This document shows positions 35,834 to 45,507 of a DNA stretch of 64,000 nucleotides, piece by piece. A program made the translations under genes and the position numbers. Origin of the DNA: Phycicoccus flavus (GTDB lineage Bacteria; Actinomycetota; Actinomycetes; Actinomycetales; Dermatophilaceae); assembly GCF_004025965.2 (NCBI RefSeq), contig NZ_SAYU02000006.1, positions 26,978-90,977 on the forward strand. Reading direction: 5' to 3'. Each line of letters opens with the position of its first letter. Positions within the stretch are counted from its first letter, which is position 1. The notes under the pieces are model-generated. The model saw only the letters and a program-made list of their open reading frames with translations. It was not told where the DNA came from and did not search any database.

Positions 35834-36304
35834 TCAGTACGCGGTGCGGCCCTCGTGCGCCTTCCAGCGCTCGAAGGGCTCGCCGAGGCTCGGCACCCGG
35901 TGGGCCTGCACGGGCAGCGGCCAGCCGTCCCGGTCGCGCCCGAACAGCTCGTAGAACTCGCGGTCGTCGAACCCGGCGTCGGCGGCGTCGTGCCGGTCCG
36001 CGGCGTAGACCACCCGGTCCACGCGCGACCACAGCGCCGTGGCCAGGCACAGCGGGCAGGGCTCGCACGAGGCGTAGAGCGTGCAGCCGTCGAGGGCGAA
36101 CCGCTCCAGCGCGCGGCAGGCCCGGCGGACGGCGACGACCTCCGCGTGCGCGGTTGGGTCCAGGTCGCGGGTGACCCGGTTCTGCCCCTCGGACAGAAGC
36201 CGCCCCTCGGCGACGACGACGGCGCCGAACGGCCCGCCGCCCTCGGCGACGTTGCGGGTGGCGAGCTGGACGGCCTCGGCGAGCCAGCGGTCGTCGTCGG
36301 TCAC
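35834..36304 (-). CDS. guaD: Guanine deaminase (cytidine deaminase-like fold)
   Basis: 156 residues. The zinc site is [10 protein letters not shown] with the catalytic Glu and CEPCPLC with both Cys ligands. The [11 protein letters not shown] segment and C-terminal KAHEGRTAY tail resemble Bacillus subtilis GuaD. Converts guanine to xanthine, feeding the neighbouring xanthine dehydrogenase. The GTG start overlaps the dehydrogenase stop by 4 bp. It is the last gene of the purine operon. Confidence 0.85.
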   Translation of the reverse strand: MTDDDRWLAEAVQLATRNVAEGGGPFGAVVVAEGRLLSEGQNRVTRDLDPTAHAEVVAVRRACRALERFALDGCTLYASCEPCPLCLATALWSRVDRVVYAADRHDAADAGFDDREFYELFGRDRDGWPLPVQAHRVPSLGEPFERWKAHEGRTAY

Positions 36305-39009
36305 GGTGTCTCCCGGGGGTGCGGACGGAGCGGCTCGAGCAGCCGCCAGAGCCGGTCGGTGGTCAGGGGCAGGTCGTGGGGCCGCACGCCCGTCGCGTCG
36401 CGGACGGCGTTGGCCAGGGCGGGGGCGACGGGGTTGAAGGGTGCCTCGCTCATCGACTTGGCGCCGAGCGGGCCGAGGGCGTCGTGGGTGTCGGCGAGGA
36501 GCACCTCGGTGGGCGGGACGTCGCCGAGCCGCGGCACGAGGTAGTCGCGCAGGGTGTCGGTGACGACGCGCCCGTCGCGCACCCGCAGCTCCTCCTGCCG
36601 CGCGATGCCGAGCCCCTGCGCGACCCCGCCCTCGACCTGCCCGCGCAGCTGCTCGGGGTTGAGCGCGCGGCCGGCGTCGACGGCCTGGACCGAGCGCAGG
36701 ACCCGCAGGTCACCGGTCTCCGGGTCGACCGCGACGCGGAAGCCGTGGACGTTGAAGGCGAGCGAGCGGACCCGGCCGTCGTGGGACCCGTGTCCCGTGA
36801 CCGGCGCGCGGGGAGGACCCCCGCCCGCCGCGTCGAGGGCCTCCCGCAGGTCGCGGGCGGCCGCCGCCACGGCGACCCCGGCGACGACCGACCCCGTCGA
36901 GCCGTAGGTCCCGGTGTCGTACTCGACGGCGTCGGTGTCGGAGGAGCGCAGCCGCACCCGCTCCACGGGGACCCCGAGCTCCTCGGCCGCGATCTGGGCG
37001 TGGATCGTCGCACTGCCGTTGCCGAACTCGCTGGACCCGACGCCGACGGTGACGAGCCCGTCCACGCCCATCGTCGCCGTGGCGCTCGCGTGGTGGCCGC
37101 GCGGCGGGATGGTCGCGATCATCGCCGCCGCCACCCCGGTGCCGACCAGCCAGCCCTCGGGCGCCGCGACGGGGTCCGGCCCGGCGAGGGCGGTCTCGAC
37201 GAGGTCGAGGCACTGGTCGAGGCCGTAGGAGCCGAAGACGACGTCACGGTCGGGAGGGCCGCACACGACGAGGTCGTCGCCGGGCACGACGGCGTTGCGA
37301 CGCCGCACCTCGTACGGCGTGAGGCCGGTGCGCCGGGCGACCTCGTCGAGGGCGGACTCGACGGCGAGGACCACCTGCCCCAGCCCGTAGCCGCGGAAGG
37401 CGCCCGAGGGCACCTGGTTGGTGTAGACGGCCTCGGCGTCCAGACGCTTGGCCGGGCAGCGGTAGAGGGCGACCGACTCGTGGCAGCCGTGGAACATCAC
37501 CCCGGGCGCGTGGTTGCCGTACGCGCCGGTGTCGGTGAGCACGTCGAGCGCCATCGCGGTGAGGACGCCGTCGGCGTCCGCGCCGAGCTCGACACGCACC
37601 CGCATCGGGTGGCGCGACGGGGCCAGGGTGAGCGCCTCGGTGCGGGTGAGCTCGACCTGCACCGGCCGCCCGAGCCGCAGGGCCGCCAGGCCGACGAGGT
37701 CCTCGACGAGCATCTCCTGCTTGCCGCCGAACCCGCCGCCGACCCGTCCCGCCTGCACCCGCACCCGGTCCGGCTCCAGACCGAGGACGCGGGCCAGCTC
37801 GGCGCGCACGAGGAAGGGCACCTGGGTCGAGGTGCGCACGACGAGCCGGCCGTCGTCGTCCGGCCAGGCCCGGGCCCCGTGCGTCTCCAGGCTGACGTGG
37901 CTCGCCCGCGGCGAGCGCCACGTGCCCGAGACCCGGACGGCGGCCGCGGCCAGGCCGGCGTCGACGTCGCCGACCTCGCCGTGCACCTGGGCCGCGACGT
38001 TGCGCGCGGGGTCGGCGATCCGGGAGGCCACGGGGTCCTTGTCGCCGTGGAGCAGCGGCGCACCGGGGCGGCGCGCGGCCTCGGGGTCGAGCACGGCCGG
38101 CAGGACCTCGTACGTCACCTCGACGAGGGCGCAGGCGCGCTCGGCGAGGGCGGCGGTGTCCGCGACGACGGCCGCGACCCGCTGCCCCCGGTGGCGGACG
38201 ACGTCGTCGAGGACGCGGGTGTCGTCGGGGTCGTCCAGGCGGCTCTCGTGCCGGGCGGTGGAGAAGAGCACGTCCGGGGCGTCCCGGTGGGTGAGGACGA
38301 GGTGGACGCCGGGCAGGGCGAGCGCCGCCGCGGCGTCGACGGCGACGACCCGGGCGTGGGCGTGCGGGCTGGTGACCAGGCGCAGGTGCAGCACGCCGGT
38401 GTCGGGCAGGTCGAGGGTGAAGGGCTCGGCGCCCGCGACGAGCGCCGGGCCGGCGGGCGCGGGGACCGACCGGCCGACGACCCGGCCCCCGGCGGGCGGC
38501 GGGTCGTCCGCCGCGTGCGCCAGGTCCGCGGAGTCGGGTCCGCCGGCCGGCGCGTCGGCGGTCTCGACGGTCCGCCGCCCGGCGAGGGCGTCGCGGATCG
38601 ACCGATAGCCGGTGCAGCGGCAGAGGTTGCCCTTGAAGGTACGGGCCAGCCCCTCGTCGTCGAGGCCGGCGACCGGGCTGTCGGCGTCGAGCCCGGCCAC
38701 CGTGGTGACCCACCCCGGGGTGCAGTAGCCGCACTGGAAGGCGGCGGCGTCGACGAAGCGCCGCTGCCACTCCGCCCCGCCCGGGACGTCGGCCAGGCCG
38801 CCGGCGGTGGTGACCTCGCGGCCCACCGCGCGCCACGCCGGGGTGACGCAGGAGTGGACGGGGGCGCCGTCGAGCAGCACCGTGCAGGCGCCGCAGTCGC
38901 CGGCGTCGCAGCCGCGTTTGACGTCGAGCCGGCCCGCCGCCCGCAGGTAGGTGCGCAGGCACTGCCCCGGCCCGGGCTCGGCGGGCACCGGCGTGCCGTT
39001 GACCCGCAT
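36301..39009 (-). CDS. Xanthine dehydrogenase, fused [2Fe-2S] and molybdopterin subunit
   Basis: 902 residues. Residues about 1-155 are the small iron-sulfur subunit with two clusters: [15 protein letters not shown] and CGYCTPGW...CRCTGY. The remainder is the molybdopterin subunit, with [26 protein letters not shown] and the conserved acidic segment [15 protein letters not shown] whose Glu is the likely catalytic base. The order Fe-S then Mo in one chain, with FAD on a separate chain, is a less usual domain split. Substrate assignment to xanthine rests on operon context. The ATG overlaps the FAD gene stop by 4 bp. Confidence 0.9.
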   Translation of the reverse strand: MRVNGTPVPAEPGPGQCLRTYLRAAGRLDVKRGCDAGDCGACTVLLDGAPVHSCVTPAWRAVGREVTTAGGLADVPGGAEWQRRFVDAAAFQCGYCTPGWVTTVAGLDADSPVAGLDDEGLARTFKGNLCRCTGYRSIRDALAGRRTVETADAPAGGPDSADLAHAADDPPPAGGRVVGRSVPAPAGPALVAGAEPFTLDLPDTGVLHLRLVTSPHAHARVVAVDAAAALALPGVHLVLTHRDAPDVLFSTARHESRLDDPDDTRVLDDVVRHRGQRVAAVVADTAALAERACALVEVTYEVLPAVLDPEAARRPGAPLLHGDKDPVASRIADPARNVAAQVHGEVGDVDAGLAAAAVRVSGTWRSPRASHVSLETHGARAWPDDDGRLVVRTSTQVPFLVRAELARVLGLEPDRVRVQAGRVGGGFGGKQEMLVEDLVGLAALRLGRPVQVELTRTEALTLAPSRHPMRVRVELGADADGVLTAMALDVLTDTGAYGNHAPGVMFHGCHESVALYRCPAKRLDAEAVYTNQVPSGAFRGYGLGQVVLAVESALDEVARRTGLTPYEVRRRNAVVPGDDLVVCGPPDRDVVFGSYGLDQCLDLVETALAGPDPVAAPEGWLVGTGVAAAMIATIPPRGHHASATATMGVDGLVTVGVGSSEFGNGSATIHAQIAAEELGVPVERVRLRSSDTDAVEYDTGTYGSTGSVVAGVAVAAAARDLREALDAAGGGPPRAPVTGHGSHDGRVRSLAFNVHGFRVAVDPETGDLRVLRSVQAVDAGRALNPEQLRGQVEGGVAQGLGIARQEELRVRDGRVVTDTLRDYLVPRLGDVPPTEVLLADTHDALGPLGAKSMSEAPFNPVAPALANAVRDATGVRPHDLPLTTDRLWRLLEPLRPHPRETP

Positions 39010-39824
39010 CACCCGGGCCCGCCGAGGTCGGTGAGCACCTGCCGGGCCAGCCGCGCCGTCATCGCCGCCCGCCAGTCCGGCGCGCCGTGGACGTCGTCGA
39101 ACCACTCCTGCACACCGGAGGCGGCCGCCGCGGCCTCGTCCGGTCCGGCCCAGGGCGGCAGGTGGAGGACGACGGGCCGCGGGGTCGACGCCGTGACGAC
39201 GAGCCGCACGCCGTCCGCGCCGCGCGTCCCGACGACGAGGGCGGCCGAGCGTCCGTGGTCGGTGAGCGAGACCCGGCGCAGCGCGCCGCGCCGGGCCAGG
39301 GCCTCGGCGGGGACGTCGAACCCGCGGACGACCTCCCCCGGGGCGAGGCTCGTGCGACCGGGGCCGCGCACGAGGCCGGCGACCGGCTCGTGCCGGGTGC
39401 CGCCGCCGGCCGTCCACACCTCCGCCGTCGCGTCCAGCGCCGCGAGCAGCGCGGTCATCGCGCCCGCGGGCAGGGCCAGGCAGACGTTGCCGCCGACCGT
39501 GGCGGTGCGCTGCACCTTGAAGGACATGAGCAGGGCGTCGGCCGCCCCGGCGGCCAGCGCCGCCCAGCCGGGGTCGCCGAGCTCGGCCCACGGCAGGCCG
39601 GTGAGCGCCCCGACCGGGCAGGTGGCACCGATCCGCAGTCCCCCGTCACCGCGGCGCTCGTGGTCGGGCCAGCCGAGGGCCAGCAGGTCGACGAGACCGG
39701 TCACCCCCGGCTGCGGCTGCGAGAACAGCCAGGTCCCGCCGGCGACGACGGCCTCCCCGGGGCGCGGGGCCAGGTCCTCGCGCCCGGCCGGCCGGCGCCA
39801 GGAGGACACCTCGACGAGGTCCAC
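39009..39824 (-). CDS. Xanthine dehydrogenase FAD-binding subunit
   Basis: 271 residues. The PP-loop like [14 protein letters not shown] and the [13 protein letters not shown] motif are the FAD-binding signatures of the xdh medium subunit; a C-terminal CO-dehydrogenase flavoprotein domain follows ([17 protein letters not shown]). It passes electrons from the Fe-S clusters to NAD. The GTG at 39824 lies 2 nt after the stop of the amidohydrolase gene. Length is typical for the separate FAD subunit. Confidence 0.88.
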   Translation of the reverse strand: MDLVEVSSWRRPAGREDLAPRPGEAVVAGGTWLFSQPQPGVTGLVDLLALGWPDHERRGDGGLRIGATCPVGALTGLPWAELGDPGWAALAAGAADALLMSFKVQRTATVGGNVCLALPAGAMTALLAALDATAEVWTAGGGTRHEPVAGLVRGPGRTSLAPGEVVRGFDVPAEALARRGALRRVSLTDHGRSAALVVGTRGADGVRLVVTASTPRPVVLHLPPWAGPDEAAAAASGVQEWFDDVHGAPDWRAAMTARLARQVLTDLGGPG

Positions 39825-39826
39825 GG

Positions 39827-41110
39827 CTACTCCCCCGCCCGGGCCGCGACCCGGTCCGGCATCCGGTCCGCGACGGCGAGCACGGCGGCCTCGAACGCGT
39901 CGAGCCCGCGGGCGACGTCGACCTCGCGGACGTTCTCGGCCGGGTGGTGGCTCACGCCGTCCTCGCAGCGGACGAAGAGCATGGCGACGTCGGTGACGGA
40001 GGCCATGGCCATCGCGTCGTGCCCGGCCCGGCTCCACAGGCACATCGGGTCGGGGTCGCCGGTGGACCGGATGCCCGCGACGACGGCCGCGTCGAGCCAC
40101 GGCGCGCACGGGGCGGCGGACGCGGCGTGCGTCTCGACCGCCTCGACGCGCAGCCCGCGGGCGGCGCAGATGCCCTGGATCTCGGCCTGCGTGGTCTGCC
40201 ACATCACGTCCCGCTCGGCGTCGGTGGCGGCCCGCAGGTCGAGGCTGAACACGACCCGGCCCGGGATGACGTTGACCCCGCCCGGGGTCACCTCGAATCG
40301 CCCGACGGTGGCGATGGTGCTCGAGGCGCGGGCCAGCCGCTCGACGGCGACGACGGCCTCGGCCGCCCCGACGAGGGCGTCCCGGCGCCGCTCGTAGGGG
40401 GTGCCGCCGGCGTGCCGGGCCTCACCGACCACGGACAGGCGGAAGCGCCGGGCCCCGGCGATGGTGCTCACGTGGCCGAGGGAGGCGCCGGCCTGCTCGA
40501 GCTGGGCGCCCTGCTCGATGTGCGCCTCGAGGTAGCCGAGCAGGTCCTGCGGGCGGCGGGCGGCCTCGTGGACGCGGCGCGGGTCGAGGCCGAAGGCGCG
40601 GAACGCCTCGAGCAGCGTGGTCCCGTCCCGGTCGCGCAGGTCCCACCAGTCCTCGTCCCACAGCCCGGCGACGGCGCTGCTGCCGAGCAGCGCCTTGCCG
40701 AACCGTGTCCCCTCCTCGTCGCTGAAGCCGACGACCTCGAGCGCGAACGGCAGGCCGTCGCAGCGCCCGCCCAGCCGCTCGAGCACGGCGACCGCCATGA
40801 GGACGCCGAGCATGCCGTCGAAGCTCCCGGCGTCCGGGACGGTGTCGAGGTGCGAGCCGAGGACGAGCGCGGGCAGACCGGGCTCGCGACCCTCGCGCCG
40901 ACCCCACACGTTGCCGGCCGCGTCCTCGTGGACCGCCAGGCCGGCCCGCTGCATCCAGCGGGCCGTCGCGTCGTTGGCCGCCCGGTGCTCGGGCGAGAGG
41001 TGGACCCGCTCCAGCGTCGGCGGGGTGGCGGTGTAGCGGTCGAGCTCGGCGCAGCGCAGGAGCACCTCGGCCGCGCTCCCCCGCGGCGGCGCCCCGTCGG
41101 GGCCGCTCAC
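39827..41110 (-). CDS. allC: Allantoate amidohydrolase (M20-like)
   Basis: 427 residues. Metal site motifs: LVLGSHLDTVPDAGSFDG, GFSDEEGTRFGKALLGS, LEAHIEQGAQLE, and the C-terminal SRAGHDAMAMA and VSHHPAENV. The family includes N-carbamoyl-beta-alanine amidohydrolases; allantoate is chosen because of the neighbours. Releases ammonia and CO2 to give ureidoglycine. The GTG start overlaps the aminotransferase stop by 4 bp. Confidence 0.87.
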   Translation of the reverse strand: MSGPDGAPPRGSAAEVLLRCAELDRYTATPPTLERVHLSPEHRAANDATARWMQRAGLAVHEDAAGNVWGRREGREPGLPALVLGSHLDTVPDAGSFDGMLGVLMAVAVLERLGGRCDGLPFALEVVGFSDEEGTRFGKALLGSSAVAGLWDEDWWDLRDRDGTTLLEAFRAFGLDPRRVHEAARRPQDLLGYLEAHIEQGAQLEQAGASLGHVSTIAGARRFRLSVVGEARHAGGTPYERRRDALVGAAEAVVAVERLARASSTIATVGRFEVTPGGVNVIPGRVVFSLDLRAATDAERDVMWQTTQAEIQGICAARGLRVEAVETHAASAAPCAPWLDAAVVAGIRSTGDPDPMCLWSRAGHDAMAMASVTDVAMLFVRCEDGVSHHPAENVREVDVARGLDAFEAAVLAVADRMPDRVAARAGE

Positions 41111-42321
41111 CCGTACACCTCGAGCGCGGCGTCGACCCCGGCGCCCGGGCGCGGGGAGGTCCCGGCGCGGCGCAGCACCTGCTCCAGGGCGGCCAGGGTC
41201 GTGAGGACGGCGTCGGTGCGGGCGTTGTACCCCATCGTCCCGATCCGCCAGACCCGTCCGGCGAGGGGGCCGAACGAGGTGCCGATCTCGATGCCGAAGT
41301 CGGTGAGCATCGAGGCGCGCACCGCCTCGCCGTCGACGCCGTCCGGGACCCACACGGCGACGACGTTGGTCATCTTGTGCGCGACGTCGCCGAACACGGC
41401 GAGCCCGAGGGCCTGCACCCCGGCGAGCACCGCCCGCCCGTGCCGCGCGTGCCGGGCGTGGGCCTCGTCGAGGCCCTCCTCGAGGAGGATGCGGGCGCAC
41501 TCGTGCGCGCCGTAGAGCATCGTCGTCGCCTCGGTGTGGTGGTTGAGGCGGCGCGGGCCCCAGTAGTCCATGACCATGGCGAGGTCGAAGTAGTTCGACG
41601 CGATGCGCCGCCCCCGCCCCTCGTCGCCGTCGGTGCGCAGACCGGCCTCGACGTGCCGGCGCCCCTGCACGACGTCCACCGCCCGCGGCGAGAGCGTCAC
41701 CGGCGCACTGCCCGACGGCCCGGCGAGGCACTTCTGCAGGCCCGCCGTGACGACGTCGACGCCCCAGGCGTCGGTCTCGAACGGGTTGCCGCCGAGGGAC
41801 GCGGTGGCGTCGCAGTAGAGCAGGGCGTCGTGGCGGCGGCAGACCTCGCCGAGGTCGGCCAGCGGCTGGCACATCGTCGTCGAGGTGTCGCCCTGGACGA
41901 CGGCCACGACCGTCGGCCGGACGGATGCGACGGCCTCCTCGACCTGCTCGGGGGTGAACACCTCGCCCCACGGCACCTCGACCGTGTGCACCTCGGCCCC
42001 GCAGCGTTCCGCGATCTCGGTGAGCAGCAGCCCGAAGCGGCCGAAGACGGGGACGAGCACCCGGTCACCGGGCTCCAGCAGCGACACCAGCGCCGCCTCG
42101 ATGCCGGCCCGGGAGGTGCCGTCGACGAGGAAGGTCTGCTCGTTCGCGGTGCGGAACACCTCGCGGTAGAGGGCCATGACCTCGGTCATGAGGGCGGTCA
42201 TCGCCGGGTCGTACTGCCCGACGAGCTGGGTCGACATCGCCCGCAGCACCCGCGGGTCCACGGTGATCGGCCCAGGCCCCATGAGCAGGCGCGGAGGTGG
42301 GTTCACGGGGACGGACACCAC
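41107..42321 (-). CDS. pucG: (S)-ureidoglycine--glyoxylate aminotransferase (PucG-like)
   Basis: 404 residues, class V aminotransferase. The PLP Lys is Lys197 in GLQKCLAGPSG, with the pyridine Asp in LLYCDATASLGG. MGPGPITVDPRVLRAMSTQLVGQYDPAM is typical of the alanine-glyoxylate/PucG branch (cited in part: MGPGPITVDPRVL). PucG couples ureidoglycine and glyoxylate to oxalurate and glycine. The GTG at 42321 has GAGAGG 6 nt upstream, better than upstream in-frame starts that would overlap allB. Function by homology and operon context, not proven. Confidence 0.85.
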   Translation of the reverse strand: MVSVPVNPPPRLLMGPGPITVDPRVLRAMSTQLVGQYDPAMTALMTEVMALYREVFRTANEQTFLVDGTSRAGIEAALVSLLEPGDRVLVPVFGRFGLLLTEIAERCGAEVHTVEVPWGEVFTPEQVEEAVASVRPTVVAVVQGDTSTTMCQPLADLGEVCRRHDALLYCDATASLGGNPFETDAWGVDVVTAGLQKCLAGPSGSAPVTLSPRAVDVVQGRRHVEAGLRTDGDEGRGRRIASNYFDLAMVMDYWGPRRLNHHTEATTMLYGAHECARILLEEGLDEAHARHARHGRAVLAGVQALGLAVFGDVAHKMTNVVAVWVPDGVDGEAVRASMLTDFGIEIGTSFGPLAGRVWRIGTMGYNARTDAVLTTLAALEQVLRRAGTSPRPGAGVDAALEVYG

Positions 42322-42358
42322 GGCTGGCCTCTCTTCTCGCGGGCGGGCCCGGCCGAGG

Positions 42359-43738
42359 CTAGGCGGCGCCTGTTTCACCGGCGTTTCGTCCGGCGTCACC
42401 GGACGGTCCGGCGCGTCGCAGCATCCTGCCCCACGTGTGGTCGGGCCGGGCGGGGTCGACGGCGTCGCCGCGCACCAGCGTGCGCGTCACCCGGCCGGCC
42501 AGCGACAGGCCGTCGTAGGCGGAGAGGGGGTGGCGGTGCGCGAGCCGGGCGGCCTCGACCCGGACCTCCTCGGCCGTGTCGTAGACGACGAGGTCGGCGT
42601 CGGCACCCACCTCGATCCGGCCCTTGCGCCCGAGCCCGACGAGGTCGGCGGTGTTCCGGGACATCCAGCGGCTCACGTCCGCGAGCGGCACGTCCCGGCG
42701 CGCCGCCTCGTGGGCCACCGCCGCGAGCGAGACCTGGAGGCCGGAGATGCCGCCCCACGCCTGCTGCAGGTCGCCGTCGCCGCGCAGCTTCTCGAGCGGG
42801 GAGGCCGGCGAGTGGTCGCTGACGACCGCGTCGACCACCCCGGCCCGCAGCGCGTCCCACAGCGCCTCGCGGTTGCCGGCGTCCCGGATCGGCGGGCAGC
42901 ACTTGAACTGCGGCGCGGCGTCGGGGATGCCGCCGGCGTCGAAGCACAGGTAGTGCGGGCAGGTCTCGACGGTGACCCGCAGCCCCTCGGCGCGGGCGGC
43001 GGCGAGGACGTCGAGGGCGCGGGCGCTGGACAGGTGCAGGACGTGGACCCGGGCCCCGGTCTCGCGGGCGCCGTCGACGACGCGCCGGACGGCCTCGACC
43101 TCGGCGCCGTCGGGGCGGGAGAGGAGGAAGTCGGCGTAGGCGCGGCTCGGCGGCGCCGGGGCCGAGGCCAGCGCCGCGGCGTCCTCGGCGTGGACGAGCA
43201 TCAGCCCGTCGAAGGCCGCGACCTCGGCCAGGGCGGCCCGGAACTGCGCCGGGTCCAGCGGCGGGAACTCGTCGACGCCGGAGGGGGCGAGGAAGCACTT
43301 GAACCCGAAGACGCCCTCCTCCCACAGCGGCGCGAGGCGGCCGCGGTTGTCCGGCACCGCCCCGCCCCAGAAGCCGACGTCGACCATGAGCTCGTCGCGG
43401 GCCGCGGCGCGCTTGACGGCCAGGTGCTCGGGTGTCGTCGTCGGCGGCACGCTGTTGAGGGGCATGTCGACGAGCGTCGTGGCGCCGCCGAAGGCCGCCG
43501 CCGCGGTGGCGGTGACGAACCCCTCCCACTCGGTGCGGCCGGGCTCGTTGACGTGGACGTGCGTGTCGACGTTGCCGGGCAGGACGCACGCGGTGTCCGG
43601 CACCCGCAGGACCAGGCCCGCGGCGTCGTGCGCGAACGGCTCCAGGGCGGCCACCCGCCCGTCGCGTACCAGCACCGTCGCCGGGACGAAGGCGCCGTCC
43701 ACGAGCACCCGGCGCGCCTGCACCGCGTCGACCCGCAC
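42359..43738 (-). CDS. allB: Allantoinase
   Basis: 459 residues, amidohydrolase superfamily. Metal ligands: GNVDTHVHVNEPGRTEWEGF, the carboxylated Lys in GFKCFLAPSG, two His in LVHAED and VLHLSS, and Asp in VVSDHSPASP. Hydrolyses allantoin to allantoate. The GTG at 43738 is 10 bp after the uricase stop. Length and motifs match bacterial AllB/PucH rather than dihydroorotase or hydantoinase; context supports it. Confidence 0.9.
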   Translation of the reverse strand: MRVDAVQARRVLVDGAFVPATVLVRDGRVAALEPFAHDAAGLVLRVPDTACVLPGNVDTHVHVNEPGRTEWEGFVTATAAAAFGGATTLVDMPLNSVPPTTTPEHLAVKRAAARDELMVDVGFWGGAVPDNRGRLAPLWEEGVFGFKCFLAPSGVDEFPPLDPAQFRAALAEVAAFDGLMLVHAEDAAALASAPAPPSRAYADFLLSRPDGAEVEAVRRVVDGARETGARVHVLHLSSARALDVLAAARAEGLRVTVETCPHYLCFDAGGIPDAAPQFKCCPPIRDAGNREALWDALRAGVVDAVVSDHSPASPLEKLRGDGDLQQAWGGISGLQVSLAAVAHEAARRDVPLADVSRWMSRNTADLVGLGRKGRIEVGADADLVVYDTAEEVRVEAARLAHRHPLSAYDGLSLAGRVTRTLVRGDAVDPARPDHTWGRMLRRAGPSGDAGRNAGETGAA

Positions 43739-43748
43739 GCCGGCCGCC

Positions 43749-44651
43749 TCAGCAGAACCCGGGCACGGTGGCCCAGGCCTCGGGGACCTGCGGGGCGCCC
43801 TCGCGCTGCACCGTGGCCTCGATGAGCCCGTAGGGCCGGTCGGCGGCGTGGAAGACCTCGTTGCGGTTCTCGAGGCCGAACGGGGCGAGGTCGACGAGGA
43901 GGTGGTGCTTGTTCGGGCAGGACATCCGCATCTCGGCGATGTCCGGGAACGCGGTGAGGACGGCCCGGCCGATCTCGAAGAGGGTCTGCTGGAGGGCCAG
44001 GGAGTGGACCGAGGCGAAGGTCGAGAGCAGCAGCGCGGTGACGGCCTCGTGGACGGCGTTGAAGTCGAGGTCGGTGCGGGTGTAGCGCCACCAGGCGGTC
44101 ACCGACGTCGCGAGGACGCGGTCGTCGGTCTCGGCGAGCGTCGTGTACCGGTCGCGGGGGAAGCCGTGGAACTCCGAGCCGGTCGACTTCAGCAGGGTGC
44201 AGCCGGTGATCCCGGAGACGACGTGCGCCTGCCCGTCGACGAGCTGGACGACCGCCGTGCGCACCGACTCCCCGGAGCGAACGAAGGCATGGTCGTGCGG
44301 CCGGCCGTCGACGGTGATCCGCCGCCACGCGTACGACTCCGCCGCCCAGCGGCCGCCGGTGACCTGCTCGAAGGACTCGACGAAGTGGGTGCCGAGCGCG
44401 AGGAGGAACTCTTCCGGCGAGCCGACGCCCCGCTCCTTCGCGAACGCGTACACCGTGTTCTTCTGGGTGTCCGTGGCGACGACGTGGGAGTTGTCGCCCG
44501 CGGTGTGCGCGAGCGTGAATTCCCCCCGCAGCTGCGAGGTGACGTTGAGGTCCTCGATCTCGTGGACGGGGGTGTCGCGGGTGACCCGCACGAGCCGGCA
44601 CTCCGCCTTGCCGTACTGGTTCGCGCCCAGGACGATGTCACCGTCGGCCAT
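43749..44651 (-). CDS. Urate oxidase (uricase)
   Basis: 300 residues with two T-fold domains. Recognisable motifs: NQYGKAECRLVRV, the TDTQKNTVYAFAKE segment with the catalytic Thr and Lys partners, LLKSTGSEFHGFPRDRYTTL (Arg/Phe substrate site) and the second-domain MSCPNKHHLLVDL. Oxidises urate to 5-hydroxyisourate without metal. The ATG at 44651 has GAGGGAG upstream; the HIU hydrolase stop is only 5 bp before. No OHCU fusion as in some Bacillus PucL; here the domains are separate genes. Confidence 0.93.
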   Translation of the reverse strand: MADGDIVLGANQYGKAECRLVRVTRDTPVHEIEDLNVTSQLRGEFTLAHTAGDNSHVVATDTQKNTVYAFAKERGVGSPEEFLLALGTHFVESFEQVTGGRWAAESYAWRRITVDGRPHDHAFVRSGESVRTAVVQLVDGQAHVVSGITGCTLLKSTGSEFHGFPRDRYTTLAETDDRVLATSVTAWWRYTRTDLDFNAVHEAVTALLLSTFASVHSLALQQTLFEIGRAVLTAFPDIAEMRMSCPNKHHLLVDLAPFGLENRNEVFHAADRPYGLIEATVQREGAPQVPEAWATVPGFC

Positions 44652-44656
44652 GTCGC

Positions 44657-44977
44657 TCAGCTCCCTCGGTAGGTCGTGTAGGAGTACGGAGCCAGCAGCA
44701 GGGCGAGGTGGTGGTGCGGCCGGTCGCCGTCGACGGTGACGTCCAGCCGGACGACGGGGTAGAGGGTGTCGCGGCCGGCGGCGGCGAACCACGGGCCGGT
44801 CGCGAACTCGAGGGCGATGTCGCCGGCATCGACCGTCGCGGCGAAGCGCACCCGGCCGTCGGCGTCGGTGCGCGCCTCCTCGAGGACCGACCCGGACGCG
44901 TCGCGCAGGACGAGGTCGAGGCCGGCGGCCGGGACCCCGAGCGCGGCGTCGAGGACGTGGGTGCTGAGGGTGCTCAC
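44657..44977 (-). CDS. uraH: 5-Hydroxyisourate hydrolase (transthyretin-like)
   Basis: 106 residues. N-terminal LSTHVLDAALGVPAAGL and the C-terminal signature YSYTTYRGS are diagnostic for HIU hydrolases as against true transthyretin. Converts 5-hydroxyisourate to OHCU. The GTG start overlaps the decarboxylase stop by 4 bp. Confidence 0.93.
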   Translation of the reverse strand: MSTLSTHVLDAALGVPAAGLDLVLRDASGSVLEEARTDADGRVRFAATVDAGDIALEFATGPWFAAAGRDTLYPVVRLDVTVDGDRPHHHLALLLAPYSYTTYRGS

Positions 44978-45468
44978 GCGAGCACCGCCCGCAGCCGCAG
45001 GAGGGCGATGTCCAGCAGCTCGGCGTGGACGACGGCCAGCTCGGCCCGCTCGTCGTGGCCCAGCCGCTGCTCGAGCAGGTCGAGCATCTCCTCGCCGGAG
45101 CGGCCGGCGGCGCGCACGAGGTAGATCCACCCGAAGCGCTCCTCGTAGCGCCGGTTGCCGTCGGCGAGCCGTGCGCGCAGGTCCTCGTCCGCCGTGGCCA
45201 CGCCGCCCTGCTCGCGCCGGGACATCGCGGCCGCGGCCCCCTCGCCCTGCGCGCGCTCGCCGATCCGGGGGTGGCCGTCCAGCGCCGCCCGCACCTCGGC
45301 CGGCGTCCAGGTCTCCCCCTGGGCCCGGGCGGCGGCGAGCAGCGCGGCCTCGTCCGGCCAGGGGCGTCCGGCGACGAGCGCCTCGACCCAGGAGTCGACG
45401 TCCGCGCACGCCCGCACCACCGCCGCCGCGTCGGCAGCGTCGGCGCTGTTGAGCCCGGCCAGGTCCAT
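44974..45468 (-). CDS. uraD: OHCU decarboxylase
   Basis: 164 residues, all helical. Family motifs are ALDGHPRIGERA, with the catalytic His, and RYEERFGWIYLVRAAGRS. Produces S-allantoin from OHCU so that the reaction is stereospecific and fast. The ATG at 45468 has GGAGGA upstream. The upstream amidase gene ends 39 bp before, the widest gap in the operon. Confidence 0.92.
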   Translation of the reverse strand: MDLAGLNSADAADAAAVVRACADVDSWVEALVAGRPWPDEAALLAAARAQGETWTPAEVRAALDGHPRIGERAQGEGAAAAMSRREQGGVATADEDLRARLADGNRRYEERFGWIYLVRAAGRSGEEMLDLLEQRLGHDERAELAVVHAELLDIALLRLRAVLA

Positions 45469-45507
45469 GGTGTCCTCCTCGGTCCGCGACGGTAGGAACG
45501 CCCCGTG

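Noticed and set aside
36319..39996. Plus-strand open frame opposite xanthine dehydrogenase
   Set aside because: Reading is the complement of a well-conserved dehydrogenase gene and has no recognisable domain.
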